From NCBI RefSeq assembly GCF_001613935.1, contig NZ_LQCI01000003.1, positions 416,500 through 480,499 on the forward strand: 64,000 nt of DNA, read 5' to 3'. The DNA is from Amycolatopsis regifaucium. GTDB taxonomy: Bacteria > Actinomycetota > Actinomycetes > Mycobacteriales > Pseudonocardiaceae. Shown piece by piece: positions 50,832-63,298 of this stretch. Both the position numbers and the translations under genes were made by a program. Under the pieces are notes generated by a model. That model was not told the DNA's origin and did not search any database. It saw only the letters and a program-made list of their open reading frames with translations. Positions within the stretch are counted from its first letter, which is position 1, and each line of letters begins with the position of its first letter.

Positions 50832-51488
50832 TCACCCTCCGGCGCGGACCAAACCGCTTTCGTAGGCGAACACCACGGCGTGGACCCGGTCGCGGAGCGA
50901 CAGTTTCGCGAGGATCCGGCCGACGTGGGTCTTCACGGTCGTCTCCCCGATGTAGAGCTTCGCGGCGATCTCGGCGTTCGCCAGACCGCGCGCGATGAGC
51001 GAGAGGACGTCCTTCTCGCGTTCCGTCAGTGTCTCGAGCCGCGCGCTCGCGCCGGAGTCCCGTTCGTCGTGCAGGTAGCGGTCGAGCAGCCGTTTCGTCA
51101 CCGAAGGGGAGACCATCGAGTCGCCGCGAAGGACACCTCGGATCGCGACGAGGATCTCGTCGGCGGGGGCGTCTTTGACGAGAAAGCCGCTGGCGCCGGC
51201 ACGCAACGCGGCATACGCGTATTCGTCGAGGTCAAATGTGGTGATCATCAGGACGCGGGTGTCCGGAAGCGCTTCGCAGATCCGCTCGGTCGCCGCGACG
51301 CCGTCGAGCACGGGCATCCGGACGTCCATCAGGACCAGATCCGGGCGCAGCTTCTCAGCGGCTTCGACCGCTTCGGCGCCGTTGGTGGCCTCGCCCGCGA
51401 CGGTCAGGTCGTCCTGGCTCGTGACGATCATTCCCATCCCGACCCGGACAAGCTCCTGGTCGTCGCAGATCAGTACCTTCGTGGTCAT
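50832..51488 (-). CDS. Two-component response regulator, LuxR/NarL type
   Basis: 218 residues. N-terminal receiver with phospho-acceptor Asp55 (LVLMDVRMPVLDG), conserved Lys in GFLVKDAP, and C-terminal LuxR helix-turn-helix (TEREKDVLSLIARGLANAEI). It overlaps the kinase gene by four bases. It controls genes in response to the signal received by that kinase. Target unknown; often cell-envelope stress genes. Confidence 0.94.
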   Translation of the reverse strand: MTTKVLICDDQELVRVGMGMIVTSQDDLTVAGEATNGAEAVEAAEKLRPDLVLMDVRMPVLDGVAATERICEALPDTRVLMITTFDLDEYAYAALRAGASGFLVKDAPADEILVAIRGVLRGDSMVSPSVTKRLLDRYLHDERDSGASARLETLTEREKDVLSLIARGLANAEIAAKLYIGETTVKTHVGRILAKLSLRDRVHAVVFAYESGLVRAGG

Positions 51489-52651
51489 CCCGCCTCCACC
51501 ACCAGGCTCGCGGCGACCCGGTAGCCGCCGTCGCGTGTCGGTCCGGTGTCGAGGGTGCCGTGGAACAGCTCGACGCGCTGGGTCATACCGGCGATTCCCC
51601 GGCCGGACGACGGGAGCCGCGGCGCGACGGGTTCGGTCCCGCCCGTGTTCGTCACCTCGATCCGGACGTTCCGGCGGTGGCCTTCGTGACCGAAATCGAT
51701 CTCGACCTGCCCGCTCGCGTCGCCGGGAGCGTGTTTAATCATGTTGGTCAGCGACTCCTGGACGATGCGGTACGTCTGCAGCACGGCGCTCGGCGGCAGC
51801 CCCTCGGCGTCCCCGGTGACCTGCAGATCCACCTCCCGTCCGCTCGCGCTGACCTGCGCGACCAGGCCGCGCAGCTCCGCGACGGTCGGCTGCGGACTCC
51901 GGGCGGCCTCGCCGGCATGGAGGACTTCCAGCAGGCGGCGCAGCTCGGCGAGGGCGTCGCGACCCGCCTTGCCGATCGTGTCGAGTGTCCGGTCGACGAC
52001 GTCGGGATCCTTGTCGCGCATGAGTTTCGCCCCCTCGGCGTTGACCACGATGACGCTCACGCTGTGCGCGAGGACGTCGTGCAGTTCGCGGGCGATGCGG
52101 GTGCGTTCCTCGGCGACGGCGGCACGGGCACGGGCCTCCTGCTCGGACGCGGCCAACTCTGCCTTCGACGTCTCCTCCGCCGAAAGCCGTTGCCGCGCGC
52201 GGAAGAACTCACCGAGCGCCCACGCCGCGACATGCAGCGGGAGCGTCACGACGATCGCGAGACCGGCTCCCTGGTCGGTGGTCACTCCCCAGGCGAGACC
52301 CCACGCGATGTCCAGCGCGACGATCCAGACGGCGATCAGCGCGGCGAACCGGCGGTTTCCCGCCCGGACCAGCGTGTAGAGCGCGACGGCCATCGCCAGC
52401 TCGCCCCGGCCGCGGTCGTAGGCCCAGAGCTCCGTGGCGTACTGCGCGGTCACCCCGGCGACGATCAGCACGGCGACGATCTCGGGGTGACGCCGCCGCC
52501 ACAGCAACGGGACGAGGAAGAGATACGGCACCAGCAGGACGGCCTTGGGCACCGGTGACGACCCGGTCGGCGCGAGGAACACGAACCACGCGTACAGGGG
52601 AAGGTCGGTCACCCACGGGTGGGCGCGGAACCGGTCGAACAGCCTTTGCAC
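51485..52651 (-). CDS. Two-component sensor histidine kinase (HisKA_3 type)
   Basis: 388 residues. About 4-5 membrane helices in the first 150 residues with short outside loops, then the HisKA_3 dimerisation/phosphorylation domain with His191 (RIARELHDVLAHSVSV), and a C-terminal ATPase domain (HATPase_c, SSGRGIAGMTQRVEL). This is the intramembrane-sensing type of the NarL/FixJ class. It is co-transcribed with the response regulator (4-base overlap). The two form a complete system. Confidence 0.93.
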   Translation of the reverse strand: MQRLFDRFRAHPWVTDLPLYAWFVFLAPTGSSPVPKAVLLVPYLFLVPLLWRRRHPEIVAVLIVAGVTAQYATELWAYDRGRGELAMAVALYTLVRAGNRRFAALIAVWIVALDIAWGLAWGVTTDQGAGLAIVVTLPLHVAAWALGEFFRARQRLSAEETSKAELAASEQEARARAAVAEERTRIARELHDVLAHSVSVIVVNAEGAKLMRDKDPDVVDRTLDTIGKAGRDALAELRRLLEVLHAGEAARSPQPTVAELRGLVAQVSASGREVDLQVTGDAEGLPPSAVLQTYRIVQESLTNMIKHAPGDASGQVEIDFGHEGHRRNVRIEVTNTGGTEPVAPRLPSSGRGIAGMTQRVELFHGTLDTGPTRDGGYRVAASLVVEAG

Positions 52652-52782
52652 CGTTCGAACGTAACTCCGGCCGGTACGAACGCGCGTCGTCCTGGAGTAC
52701 CGCCGGGGTCCTCCCCGGGGAGTACGGACCCGGCCGACGTGGCCGACGCGAGGCCACGACGATCGTTCCTAGCGTCGGGAAC

Positions 52783-53385
52783 ATGTCGATCACCAGGGAA
52801 TTCTTCCGCCATCCCCTCCTGACCGGAGCGGTCGCGGCCAGTTCACCGAAACTCGCGGAGGCCATGACCGCCGGCCTCGGACTGGAAAGCGCCGGGCTCG
52901 TCGTCGAGCTGGGCCCCGGGACGGGCGTGTTCACCGACGCCGTCGTCCGCCGACTGCCCCCGGGCGCGCGGCTGATCGCGGTCGAGATCAATCCGCGGCT
53001 GGCGCGGGAACTGCGGTCCCGGCATCGAGACGTCGAGGTCGTCGAGGGCTCCGCCGAGAACCTGCGTTCGTACGTCGACGAGGCCGCCGACGTCGTGGTG
53101 TCCGGGCTGCCGTGGACGGTCATGCCCGCCGAACGGCAGCTGCGGATCCTCGACCAGGTCACGGAAATCCTCGCCCCGCACGGACGGTTCACCACGTTCG
53201 CCTACGCGCACGCGGCGTGGACCTCGCCCGCCCGCCGGTTCGCCGCGGCGCTGCGGGACCGGTTCGCGGTGACCGGCCGGACCCCACTGGTCTGGCCGAA
53301 CCTGCCGCCCGCCTTCGTGCACCGCGCGGCCTTGCCGCAGAGGACGGGGAGGCGTAGTGGACAGCCTGTTGCGGCCGCTTCTTGA
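52783..53385 (+). CDS. SAM-dependent methyltransferase (phospholipid N-methyltransferase-like)
   Basis: 200 residues from the ATG at 52783. Class I methyltransferase with the SAM-binding motif VVELGPGTGVFTDAVV (39-54), AVEINPRLARELRSR, and DVVVSGLPW in the motif-IV place. The pattern of the catalytic region resembles rRNA adenine dimethylases and PmtA-type phospholipid methylases. The end of the gene overlaps a decayed DedA-like segment by 29 bases. Substrate unknown. Confidence 0.82.
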   Translation: MSITREFFRHPLLTGAVAASSPKLAEAMTAGLGLESAGLVVELGPGTGVFTDAVVRRLPPGARLIAVEINPRLARELRSRHRDVEVVEGSAENLRSYVDEAADVVVSGLPWTVMPAERQLRILDQVTEILAPHGRFTTFAYAHAAWTSPARRFAAALRDRFAVTGRTPLVWPNLPPAFVHRAALPQRTGRRSGQPVAAAS

Positions 53386-53553
53386 GGCGCCGCCCGTGCT
53401 CGTCTACCTCGTTTGCGGCACGCTGATCTTCCTGAAAACCGCGCTGTTGGCGAGGACCAGCTCGCCTTCCTGAGGGCCGGGAGCGGCCGAGATGCCGTAC
53501 CGGCGGTTCGTGCCGAGCTGCTCTTGGGTCACGCCGGCGCCGCCTTGGGCTAA
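53357..53553 (+). pseudogene. Remnant of a DedA-family gene
   Basis: A GTG at 53357, preceded by GGGGAGG, opens a frame of 38 codons whose translation (VDSLLRPLLEAPPVLVYLV then CGTLIFLKTALL) matches the first membrane segment of DedA proteins. It then stops at 53471-53473. In a shifted frame the following bases (to 53553) read GEDQLAFLRAG and LLLGHAGAALG, weakly like later DedA positions. This suggests a large internal deletion plus frameshift. It may just be a short ORF. Confidence 0.45.
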
Positions 53554-54323
53554 CGGGTCAGGATCTCGGCGGTTTCGGCGTCGGCGGGCAGGAACGTCTC
53601 CAGTTTCAGTTCCGACACCGTGACGTCGGCGGCGGTCGCGAACGTCGTGATGGCCGTGATCAGCCGCAGCTCCCCGGCCGAAGTGGACAGGCGCATCGGG
53701 ACGGCGAACCCGAGGTGATCCGGCCCTGGCGGCCCGGGCTCCGGAACGTAGCCTTCGAGTTCGGCCAGCAGTTCCGTGAGCCGCTCGTCGGGGGCGTGCG
53801 CGATCTCCTGCGTCAACCGCTCCAGGATGTGCCGGGCCCAGTCCGCGAGGTTGCGCACCCGCGGCGCCATCCCCTTCGGATGCAGCGCGAGCCGCAAGGT
53901 GTTGACCGGTTCTTCCAGCAGTTCCGGCGCCACGTCCTCGAAGAGCAGGTCGAGCGCGTCGTTGCGGGCGACGAGGACGCCGTAGCGGTCGACCACGATG
54001 GCCGGATACGGCCGGTGCCCGTCGAGCAGCCGCCGCATGCCGTCGAGGACCGGCCGCAGCCTCGGATCGTCCAATTCGGTTTCGGGGAAACCGGGCGCGA
54101 ACCCGGCCGCGAGCAGCAGACCGTTGCGTTCGCGGAGCGGGAGTTCGAGCGATTCGGCGACGCGCAGCACCAGACCGCGGCCGGGGATCGACCGGCCGCC
54201 TTCCAGGAAACTCACGTGCCGCTGGGTGGTACCGGCCCGGAGCGCCAGTTCCAGCTGGGACAACCGCCGACGCTCACGCCAGCCCCGGAGCGCCGGGCCG
54301 AATCCGGAAACCATGGTCGTCAT
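53550..54323 (-). CDS. XRE-type regulator with MmyB-like ligand-binding domain
   Basis: 257 residues. N-terminal helix-turn-helix (about 9-60, RLSQLELALRAGTTQRHVSF) of the XRE family, then an MmyB-like (PAS-related) C-terminal region (about 100-240, YPAIVVDRYGVLVARNDALD and PMRLSTSAGELRLITAITTF). It should sense a small ligand, probably lipid-like. It ends against the DedA remnant and diverges from the LLM oxidoreductase gene with a 77-base shared region, a likely target. Confidence 0.88.
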   Translation of the reverse strand: MTTMVSGFGPALRGWRERRRLSQLELALRAGTTQRHVSFLEGGRSIPGRGLVLRVAESLELPLRERNGLLLAAGFAPGFPETELDDPRLRPVLDGMRRLLDGHRPYPAIVVDRYGVLVARNDALDLLFEDVAPELLEEPVNTLRLALHPKGMAPRVRNLADWARHILERLTQEIAHAPDERLTELLAELEGYVPEPGPPGPDHLGFAVPMRLSTSAGELRLITAITTFATAADVTVSELKLETFLPADAETAEILTR

Positions 54324-54400
54324 CTTGGCCGAGTCGCGCGCGGCGCCGCCATTCCCTCGAAGGAATTGAGGTGATTCCCGGCCGCGGCGATGCTTCCGGC

Positions 54401-55315
54401 ATGAAATTCGGTCTGGTCGTCCCCACCTATCGGTCCATCCTCGACGCCGGGCGCACCGCGCCGGAAATGGTCGCCATCGCGGTCGAAGCCGAACGCCTCG
54501 GTTTCGATTCGGTCTGGGTCGGCGACACCCTCGCGAAGGCGCCCATCGATCCCCTGACGTTGCTCGGCGCGTTCGCCGCCAGAACCGAACGTGTCACGCT
54601 CGGTACCGCCGCGCTGCTTCCGGCGCTACGGGATCCGCTGCTTTCCGCGAACGCGATCCTTTCCCTCGATCTGCTCAGCCAGGGCCGGATCACGCTGGGT
54701 GTCGGCGCCGGGTTCGCGGGCCGCAGCGAACCCGAATTCGCGTTCACCCGGGTGCCTTGGGAACGCCGACGTGCCCGGCTCGACGACATCGTCGCGTTGT
54801 GGCGGCACGTCTGGAGCGGGAAGAGCGGCCCGTTCCACGGCGAAGTCCTGCGTTACGACACTCTTCCGGAGTACCCGGAGCCGTACCGTCCCGGTGGCCC
54901 GCCGGTGTGGCTGGCCGCGTTCACGCCGGGTGCGCTGGAGCGCGCGGGGCGGCTCTACGACGGTTGGCTGCCGTACCCGCCCGACGTCGCGGACTACTCC
55001 GACGGGCTCGCGAAGATTCGCGAAGCAGCCGTACGGCCGGTGACACCCGCGTTGTTCGCGACGGTCCTCATCGAGGATGACCCGATCAGGGCACGCGAGC
55101 GGCTGGAGGACTACGCGCAGCGGAACTACGGCGTCCCGCTGGACTTCGTCGAGAAGATCCAGGTGCAGATCGCGGGCAGCCGGGACGAGGTCGCCGCGAG
55201 GCTTCGCGAATACACGGACGTGGGCGCCGAACACGTGCTGATCCGCATCGCCACGCAGGAACCAGCCGAATTCGACGAGCAGCTTCCGAAAGTGGCCGAG
55301 GCACTGACCAGGTAA
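54401..55315 (+). CDS. LLM class flavin/F420-dependent oxidoreductase
   Basis: 304 residues from the ATG at 54401. Luciferase-like barrel: FGLVVPTYRSILDAG, GFDSVWVGDTL (about 37-47), LGTAALLPALRDPLLSA, RITLGVGAGFAGRSEPEF. Substrate unknown; F420 or FMN possible. It diverges from an MmyB-type regulator that could control it and precedes mfd by 41 bases. Confidence 0.87.
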   Translation: MKFGLVVPTYRSILDAGRTAPEMVAIAVEAERLGFDSVWVGDTLAKAPIDPLTLLGAFAARTERVTLGTAALLPALRDPLLSANAILSLDLLSQGRITLGVGAGFAGRSEPEFAFTRVPWERRRARLDDIVALWRHVWSGKSGPFHGEVLRYDTLPEYPEPYRPGGPPVWLAAFTPGALERAGRLYDGWLPYPPDVADYSDGLAKIREAAVRPVTPALFATVLIEDDPIRARERLEDYAQRNYGVPLDFVEKIQVQIAGSRDEVAARLREYTDVGAEHVLIRIATQEPAEFDEQLPKVAEALTR

Positions 55316-55356
55316 TCGCGCGGCGGACTGTCGGTGGCCCCACGTAGGCTGGGACG

Positions 55357-58926
<3,570 letters not shown>

Positions 58927-58993
58927 CCGACCGAAATCCCGAGCCACGACCTGGTTCTCTCACCGAGGCCGGTATGAGAGGGTATGCGCTGTG

Positions 58994-59998
58994 ATGCGGA
59001 TCATGGGGCGCCGTCGCGCGCTGGTCGGGGTTCTTGCCGGTTCTCTCCTCCTCGCCGGATGCAATGCCGGACCGGGGCAGGTCGGCGCGGCGGTGATCAT
59101 CGACGGCGCGTCCGTCCCGGTGGATCGCGTGCAGCAGATGATCGACAAGGCCGTCCGTGAACATCCGTACGGGCAGCAGCTCGCCAAGGAGCACAAGCTC
59201 GATCTGGTCGGCCGGGAGATCGTGCGGCAGGAGATCCTCCACAAGCTGACCGAGCGCGCGGCGCGGCGTGAGGGCATCCGGGTCGACGAGTCCCTCGTCA
59301 TGGCCGCGCTGCAGAAGGATCCACTGGCGACGCCGATGGAGGCCAAGCAGCAGGACGCGCCCGAGACCAGCGTCGAGCAGCTCGTCGCCCGCGTGCGGGA
59401 TCATCGCGAAGCCCTGATCGACGCCGCGTTGCAGAGCCAGCTCGGGCTGAAGTACCTGGACAAGCTTTCCGTCACGTTCGATTTCAGCTCGGTCTCTTCG
59501 ACCGACGCCACCGGCGGCGACGCGGACAAGCTGCGTGAGCAGGCGATCGAGAAGGCGCGGCGATTCGCCGCCTCGCCGAACGCCGCCGCGGAGCTGATCG
59601 CGCAGGACCAGCAGACGAGCGACACGCAGGCCGGTGCCGGCCAGAAGCTGCCGGCGATGCAGTCGCCCGCGACCGCGGCCACCGTCCTGTTCGGTATCCA
59701 GCCGAACACCGTCGCCGCGTTCCAGCCGTCGCCTCAGCAGCCGTTGTGGGTCGTCGTCGTGATGCGTGAGCGGACCGCCGACAAACCCGTCGCTTCGGAT
59801 CAGGCCACCCAGCCCAGTGCTCAGCAGCTGGCCAAGGTCGGTGTCCGGCTCCTCCAGCCGTACCTCGACCAGGTCGACCTCAAGGTGAACCCGCGTTACG
59901 GCGTGTGGGATGTTGTGGAAATGAACCTCGCGGCCAACGAAGCTTCGAAGAAGGGCATCGTGCTGCCTGTGCACGGTGCCGCCCCGCAACAGCGGTGA
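58994..59998 (+). CDS. SurA-N-like lipoprotein
   Basis: 334 residues from the ATG at 58994; a GTG one codon earlier is possible. Lipobox LAG-Cys23. The middle region (about 30-190) shows a SurA N-terminal-like chaperone helical pattern (EREIVRQEILHKLTERAARR-like), with no clear PPIase domain, then a polar tail. It lies between mfd and mazG in the position of lpqU in M. tuberculosis. Its stop overlaps mazG by four bases (GTGA). Role may be extracytoplasmic folding; unproven. Confidence 0.8.
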   Translation: MRIMGRRRALVGVLAGSLLLAGCNAGPGQVGAAVIIDGASVPVDRVQQMIDKAVREHPYGQQLAKEHKLDLVGREIVRQEILHKLTERAARREGIRVDESLVMAALQKDPLATPMEAKQQDAPETSVEQLVARVRDHREALIDAALQSQLGLKYLDKLSVTFDFSSVSSTDATGGDADKLREQAIEKARRFAASPNAAAELIAQDQQTSDTQAGAGQKLPAMQSPATAATVLFGIQPNTVAAFQPSPQQPLWVVVVMRERTADKPVASDQATQPSAQQLAKVGVRLLQPYLDQVDLKVNPRYGVWDVVEMNLAANEASKKGIVLPVHGAAPQQR

Positions 59999-60921
59999 GC
60001 GCTGCCGTAGTCGTGATCGCCCGCGGGGCGACTCTGCCCGCCGCGGCACTCCCGATCCTGCGAAGCAGCGAAGCCGTGTATGCGGCATCCGACGTCGATC
60101 CCGCCGTTTTCGGGGTGCCTCCGCTCGGTGACGCGCAGGTGCGCGACCTCGTGCTCATCGCCGGTTCGCGAAGGGAACCGAAGGCCGCGGCGTTGATCAG
60201 GTCGGGCGCGCGGGTACTCGAAGCGCCCGTTCCGCCGCTGGTCGAGGCCGCCGAGGTGATGGACCGTCTTCGGTCGCCGGGTGGCTGCCCGTGGGACGCG
60301 GTCCAGACGCACGAGTCGCTGCGCCAGTACCTGGTGGAGGAGACCTATGAGCTGCTCGACGCCATCGAAGAAGGCGATCGGGCCGCTCTGCGCGAGGAAC
60401 TCGGCGACGTCCTGCTGCAGGTGCTGTTCCACGCGCGTGTCGCTGCCGAGGACGCGGGAGATCCGTTCGGGATCGACGAGGTCGCCGCCGACCTGGTCGC
60501 GAAACTCGTCGGACGCCACCCGCACGTATTCACCGACGCCCCACGGGTCGAGAGCGTCGATCACCAGAACCTCAAATGGGAAGAACTGAAACAGGCGGAG
60601 AAGAGCAGGCAGTCCATTGTGGATGGCGTCGCGCTCGGTCAGCCCGCCGTGGCGCTGGCCGGGAAGCTCGGCCAGCGCAGCGGCCGCGCCGGGATCCCGC
60701 TCGACCTGTTCCCCGAAGGTTCCGAAGCCGCGGCCCAGTTGTTCCGGGTGGCCGCGATCGCTCGCCGAGCGGGCGTCGACCCCGAAGGTGAGCTTCGCGC
60801 CGTCGCGAAACGGTTCGCGCGCGACATCCGCGACGCGGAGCAGGCCGCCCGCGACGCCGGTCTCGAACCGACGACGCTCGAAGCCGACGGCTGGCGCAAG
60901 TTCTGGCCGAGGATGTTTTAG
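59995..60921 (+). CDS. mazG: MazG nucleotide pyrophosphohydrolase
   Basis: 308 residues from the GTG at 59995, which overlaps the previous stop. The MazG domain (about 90-205) has the YLVEETYELLDAIEEGD motif with acidic ligands, followed by EELGDVLLQVLFHA. The N-terminal 85 residues are an extra domain seen in mycobacterial MazG as well. It hydrolyses abnormal nucleoside triphosphates to protect DNA. Last gene of the mfd unit, followed by a long palindrome. Confidence 0.93.
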   Translation: MSAAVVVIARGATLPAAALPILRSSEAVYAASDVDPAVFGVPPLGDAQVRDLVLIAGSRREPKAAALIRSGARVLEAPVPPLVEAAEVMDRLRSPGGCPWDAVQTHESLRQYLVEETYELLDAIEEGDRAALREELGDVLLQVLFHARVAAEDAGDPFGIDEVAADLVAKLVGRHPHVFTDAPRVESVDHQNLKWEELKQAEKSRQSIVDGVALGQPAVALAGKLGQRSGRAGIPLDLFPEGSEAAAQLFRVAAIARRAGVDPEGELRAVAKRFARDIRDAEQAARDAGLEPTTLEADGWRKFWPRMF

Positions 60922-60960
60922 ATACCTACGCCGAGGAACTCGACCTTCCCACCTTCCCCC

Positions 60961-61017
60961 AGTACATGATGGCCCCCTTCCTTGCGCCAGGCGCAAGGAA
61001 GGGGGCCATCATGTACT
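60961..61017. terminator. Perfect 57-bp palindrome after mazG
   Basis: Perfect 28-base arms (60961-60988 and 60990-61017) flank one central base, among the longest seen in the window. It ends the mfd-mazG transcript ahead of the ECF sigma promoter. It is close in style (GGCC/CCTT-rich arms) to the other palindromes but does not share their 17-mer. Confidence 0.75.
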
Positions 61018-61071
61018 TCACGCGAGCAAGCCGTAGGCGACGAAGTGGCCCAGAGCTTGCCGCTGTGATGC

Positions 61072-61097
61072 GGAACACAATCGAGTGAGAACCGTTT
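61072..61097 (+). promoter_or_regulatory. ECF-type sigma promoter of the sigma/ABC operon
   Basis: GGAAC at 61072-61076 and CGTTT at 61093-61097 are 16 bp apart, the spacing and sequence of ECF promoters (GGAAC-N16-CGTT). It ends 25 bases before the sigma gene start, so the operon is probably autoregulated. Confidence 0.5.
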
Positions 61098-61122
61098 CCA
61101 TGATCCCGGCGTCTTGCTGGTT

Positions 61123-61665
61123 GTGAAGGGAACGGAACCGGACGAAGAGCAACTCGTCCGCCGCACGGCGAAGGGTGACCGAGCGGCGTTCGAGGAGCTT
61201 TACCGCCGCACGTCACCGTGGCTGGCCGTACGCCTGCGTCGTCGCTGCGCCGACGAGCAGATCGTCGCCGAGGTGATGCAGGAGACCTATCTCGCCGTTT
61301 GGCGGGCGGCCGGGGCGTTCGCCGGTTCGGCCGTCGGCGGGAGTGCCGTCGGCTGGTTGTGGACGATCGCCGCGCGGCGGCTCGTCGACGCTTTCCGCCG
61401 CCGGGCGCGGCACACGCAGCCGCTGCCGGTCGCGGAAACCACCGTCGCGCCGGCCGCCGAGGACGAGGCGCTGGCCGGGTCGGTCGGCGACCACGTCGGC
61501 GACGCGTTGCGCCGGCTCGCTCCCGAACTACGTCAGGTCCTGCAGGCCATGGTGCTCGACGGGCTGACCGTCCGCGAGACCGCGGTCCTGCTCGGGCTGC
61601 CGGAAGGAACCGTCAAAACCCGCGCCAGGCGGGCTCGGATCGCGATGCGGGAGGCGCTGTCGTGA
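61123..61665 (+). CDS. ECF-type RNA polymerase sigma factor
   Basis: 180 residues from the GTG at 61123; a TTG at 61114 is an alternative. Region 2 (about 15-85, AAFEELYRRTSPWLAVRLRR ... EVMQETYLAVWR) and region 4 (about 125-178, LTVRETAVLLGLPEGTVKTR) match group-IV sigma factors. Overlapping the next gene (zinc-finger anti-sigma) by four bases, it is held inactive by that protein until a signal arrives. The regulon likely includes this operon, which carries a matching promoter upstream. Confidence 0.9.
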   Translation: MKGTEPDEEQLVRRTAKGDRAAFEELYRRTSPWLAVRLRRRCADEQIVAEVMQETYLAVWRAAGAFAGSAVGGSAVGWLWTIAARRLVDAFRRRARHTQPLPVAETTVAPAAEDEALAGSVGDHVGDALRRLAPELRQVLQAMVLDGLTVRETAVLLGLPEGTVKTRARRARIAMREALS

Positions 61666-62477
61666 ACAAGGAACACGTGTCCCCACAGCTCCTGACCGGT
61701 TACGTTCGCGGGGACGCCGGTCTGGCGGGCGACGACGTCTGGGCGGTCGAAGCCCATCTGGAGTCGTGTGCGGAGTGCCGGGGACGGCTCGCCGCGCTCA
61801 GCCTGCCCGCGGTGTCGACGCTGGTGGACGACGTCTGGGCCGGACTCGGCCCGAAACTGGCCGAAGCGGGGCCGCAGCCGATGCGAAGCCGGTGGGCCGG
61901 GCGGCTGCACACCTGGGTGACGCCGGTGATGCTGCCGTGGCTGCTGATGATCCTGCTGATCCCGGGAATCGGCTTCGCGCTGGACTGGCTCGGCTTCACC
62001 AAGAACGAGGACTTCTCGTTCGTCCAGCTCTTTTCACCGGTGTTGCCGGTGCTCGGCGTCGCGGTTTCGTGGTCCAAGGGCCTCGATCCCGCCTACGAAA
62101 TCGTCACTTCCTCGCCGAGGGGTGGCCTCTACCTGGTGCTGCGCCGCACGACGGCGGTCCTCGCCGTCGTCCTGCCGACCCAGGCCCTCACGGGCTGGCT
62201 CAGCGGTGCCGGCTTCGGGCTCGGCCTCCTGCCGAGCCTGGCCTTCACCACCGGGACGCTCGCGCTCGGCGGGCTGATCGGGGTGACACGGGCGGCGTAC
62301 GTCCTCGCCGGGATCTGGGTGGCGGTGATCCTGGCTCCCGCGGTGGTTTCGGAAGGGCAGGTCGCCGCACTCGAACCCCGGCTTCTTCCGGCGTGGGGCG
62401 CGGTCTTCGCGCTGACCGCGGCCGTGGTGGCGTTCCGGCGGAACGCCTTCGGTGTGCTCACCGGAACCGAACGATGA
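61662..62477 (+). CDS. Membrane anti-sigma factor with zinc finger (zf-HC2)
   Basis: 271 residues from the GTG at 61662. N-terminal zinc-binding anti-sigma motif His32-x-x-x-Cys36-x-x-Cys39 (HLESCAECRGRL) faces the cytoplasm, then about five or six membrane helices (about 85-265). Most zf-HC2 anti-sigma factors have a single helix, so this is an unusual multi-span form that may sense through the membrane or talk with the ABC transporter encoded next. Confidence 0.85.
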   Translation: MNKEHVSPQLLTGYVRGDAGLAGDDVWAVEAHLESCAECRGRLAALSLPAVSTLVDDVWAGLGPKLAEAGPQPMRSRWAGRLHTWVTPVMLPWLLMILLIPGIGFALDWLGFTKNEDFSFVQLFSPVLPVLGVAVSWSKGLDPAYEIVTSSPRGGLYLVLRRTTAVLAVVLPTQALTGWLSGAGFGLGLLPSLAFTTGTLALGGLIGVTRAAYVLAGIWVAVILAPAVVSEGQVAALEPRLLPAWGAVFALTAAVVAFRRNAFGVLTGTER

Positions 62478-62491
62478 ACGAAGGAGAGAAC

Positions 62492-63298
62492 ATGATGCGT
62501 GCTGTCGGGGCCGCGGAGGTCGCGCCGACGACCTACGCGTGGCAGATCAAGGCGGAGGGGCTGAAGGTCCGGGTCGGCAAGCGCAAGTTCGCCGTGAACG
62601 GCCTCGACCTGGAACTGGGGACGGGGGTGCACGGTCTGCTCGGCCCGAACGGGGCCGGGAAGACCACGCTGATCCGGGCGCTGGCGACGGTACTCCGGCC
62701 GGCGGAGGGAGGGCTGGCGCTGCTCGGTGCTTCTGTCGGGGGACTCACCGATCAGCGCCGCCTGCGCCGCCGGATCGGTTATCTGCCGCAGAATTTCGGT
62801 TTCTACAAGCGGTTCACCGTCCGCGAGTTCGTCGAGTACATCGCTTGGCTCAAGGAGATGGCACGAGAGGACATCCCGGGCGCGGTGCAGCGGTCGATCG
62901 AACGGGTCGGTCTCGCCGATCGCGCCGACGACAAGATGAAGACGTTGTCGGGCGGGATGGTACGGCGGGTCGGGATCGCGCAGGCGATCGTGAACGATCC
63001 GGATATCCTCCTGCTGGACGAGCCGACCGCCGGGCTCGACCCGGCGCAGCGCGTGCGGTTCCGGGAGCTCATGCAGGAACTGGGGCGCGACGCCTGCGTC
63101 GTCGTCTCGACGCATCTCGTCGAGGACGTCGCGACAGCCTGCACCGACGTCGTCCTGTTCGAAGACGGGAAGCTCGTTTTCCAGGGGACTCCGGACGAGC
63201 TGGCCGCGGCCGGGAGCGAGGAGTACGTCGGCGACAGCCCGATCGAGCGCGGCTATTCGGCGTTGCTGGGGCACGAGCCGGGGAAGGGGAACTGGTGA
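62492..63298 (+). CDS. ABC transporter ATP-binding protein
   Basis: 268 residues from the ATG at 62492, which has AAGGAG upstream. Walker A GPNGAGKTT at 51-59, Q-loop PQNFGFYKRFTV, signature LSGGMVRRVGIAQ, Walker B DILLLDEPTAGLDP, and switch His in STHLVEDV. Typical ABC-2/BcrA-type exporter ATPase. It overlaps the permease start (GTGA), so the sigma, anti-sigma, ATPase and permease genes are one operon. Confidence 0.92.
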   Translation: MMRAVGAAEVAPTTYAWQIKAEGLKVRVGKRKFAVNGLDLELGTGVHGLLGPNGAGKTTLIRALATVLRPAEGGLALLGASVGGLTDQRRLRRRIGYLPQNFGFYKRFTVREFVEYIAWLKEMAREDIPGAVQRSIERVGLADRADDKMKTLSGGMVRRVGIAQAIVNDPDILLLDEPTAGLDPAQRVRFRELMQELGRDACVVVSTHLVEDVATACTDVVLFEDGKLVFQGTPDELAAAGSEEYVGDSPIERGYSALLGHEPGKGNW

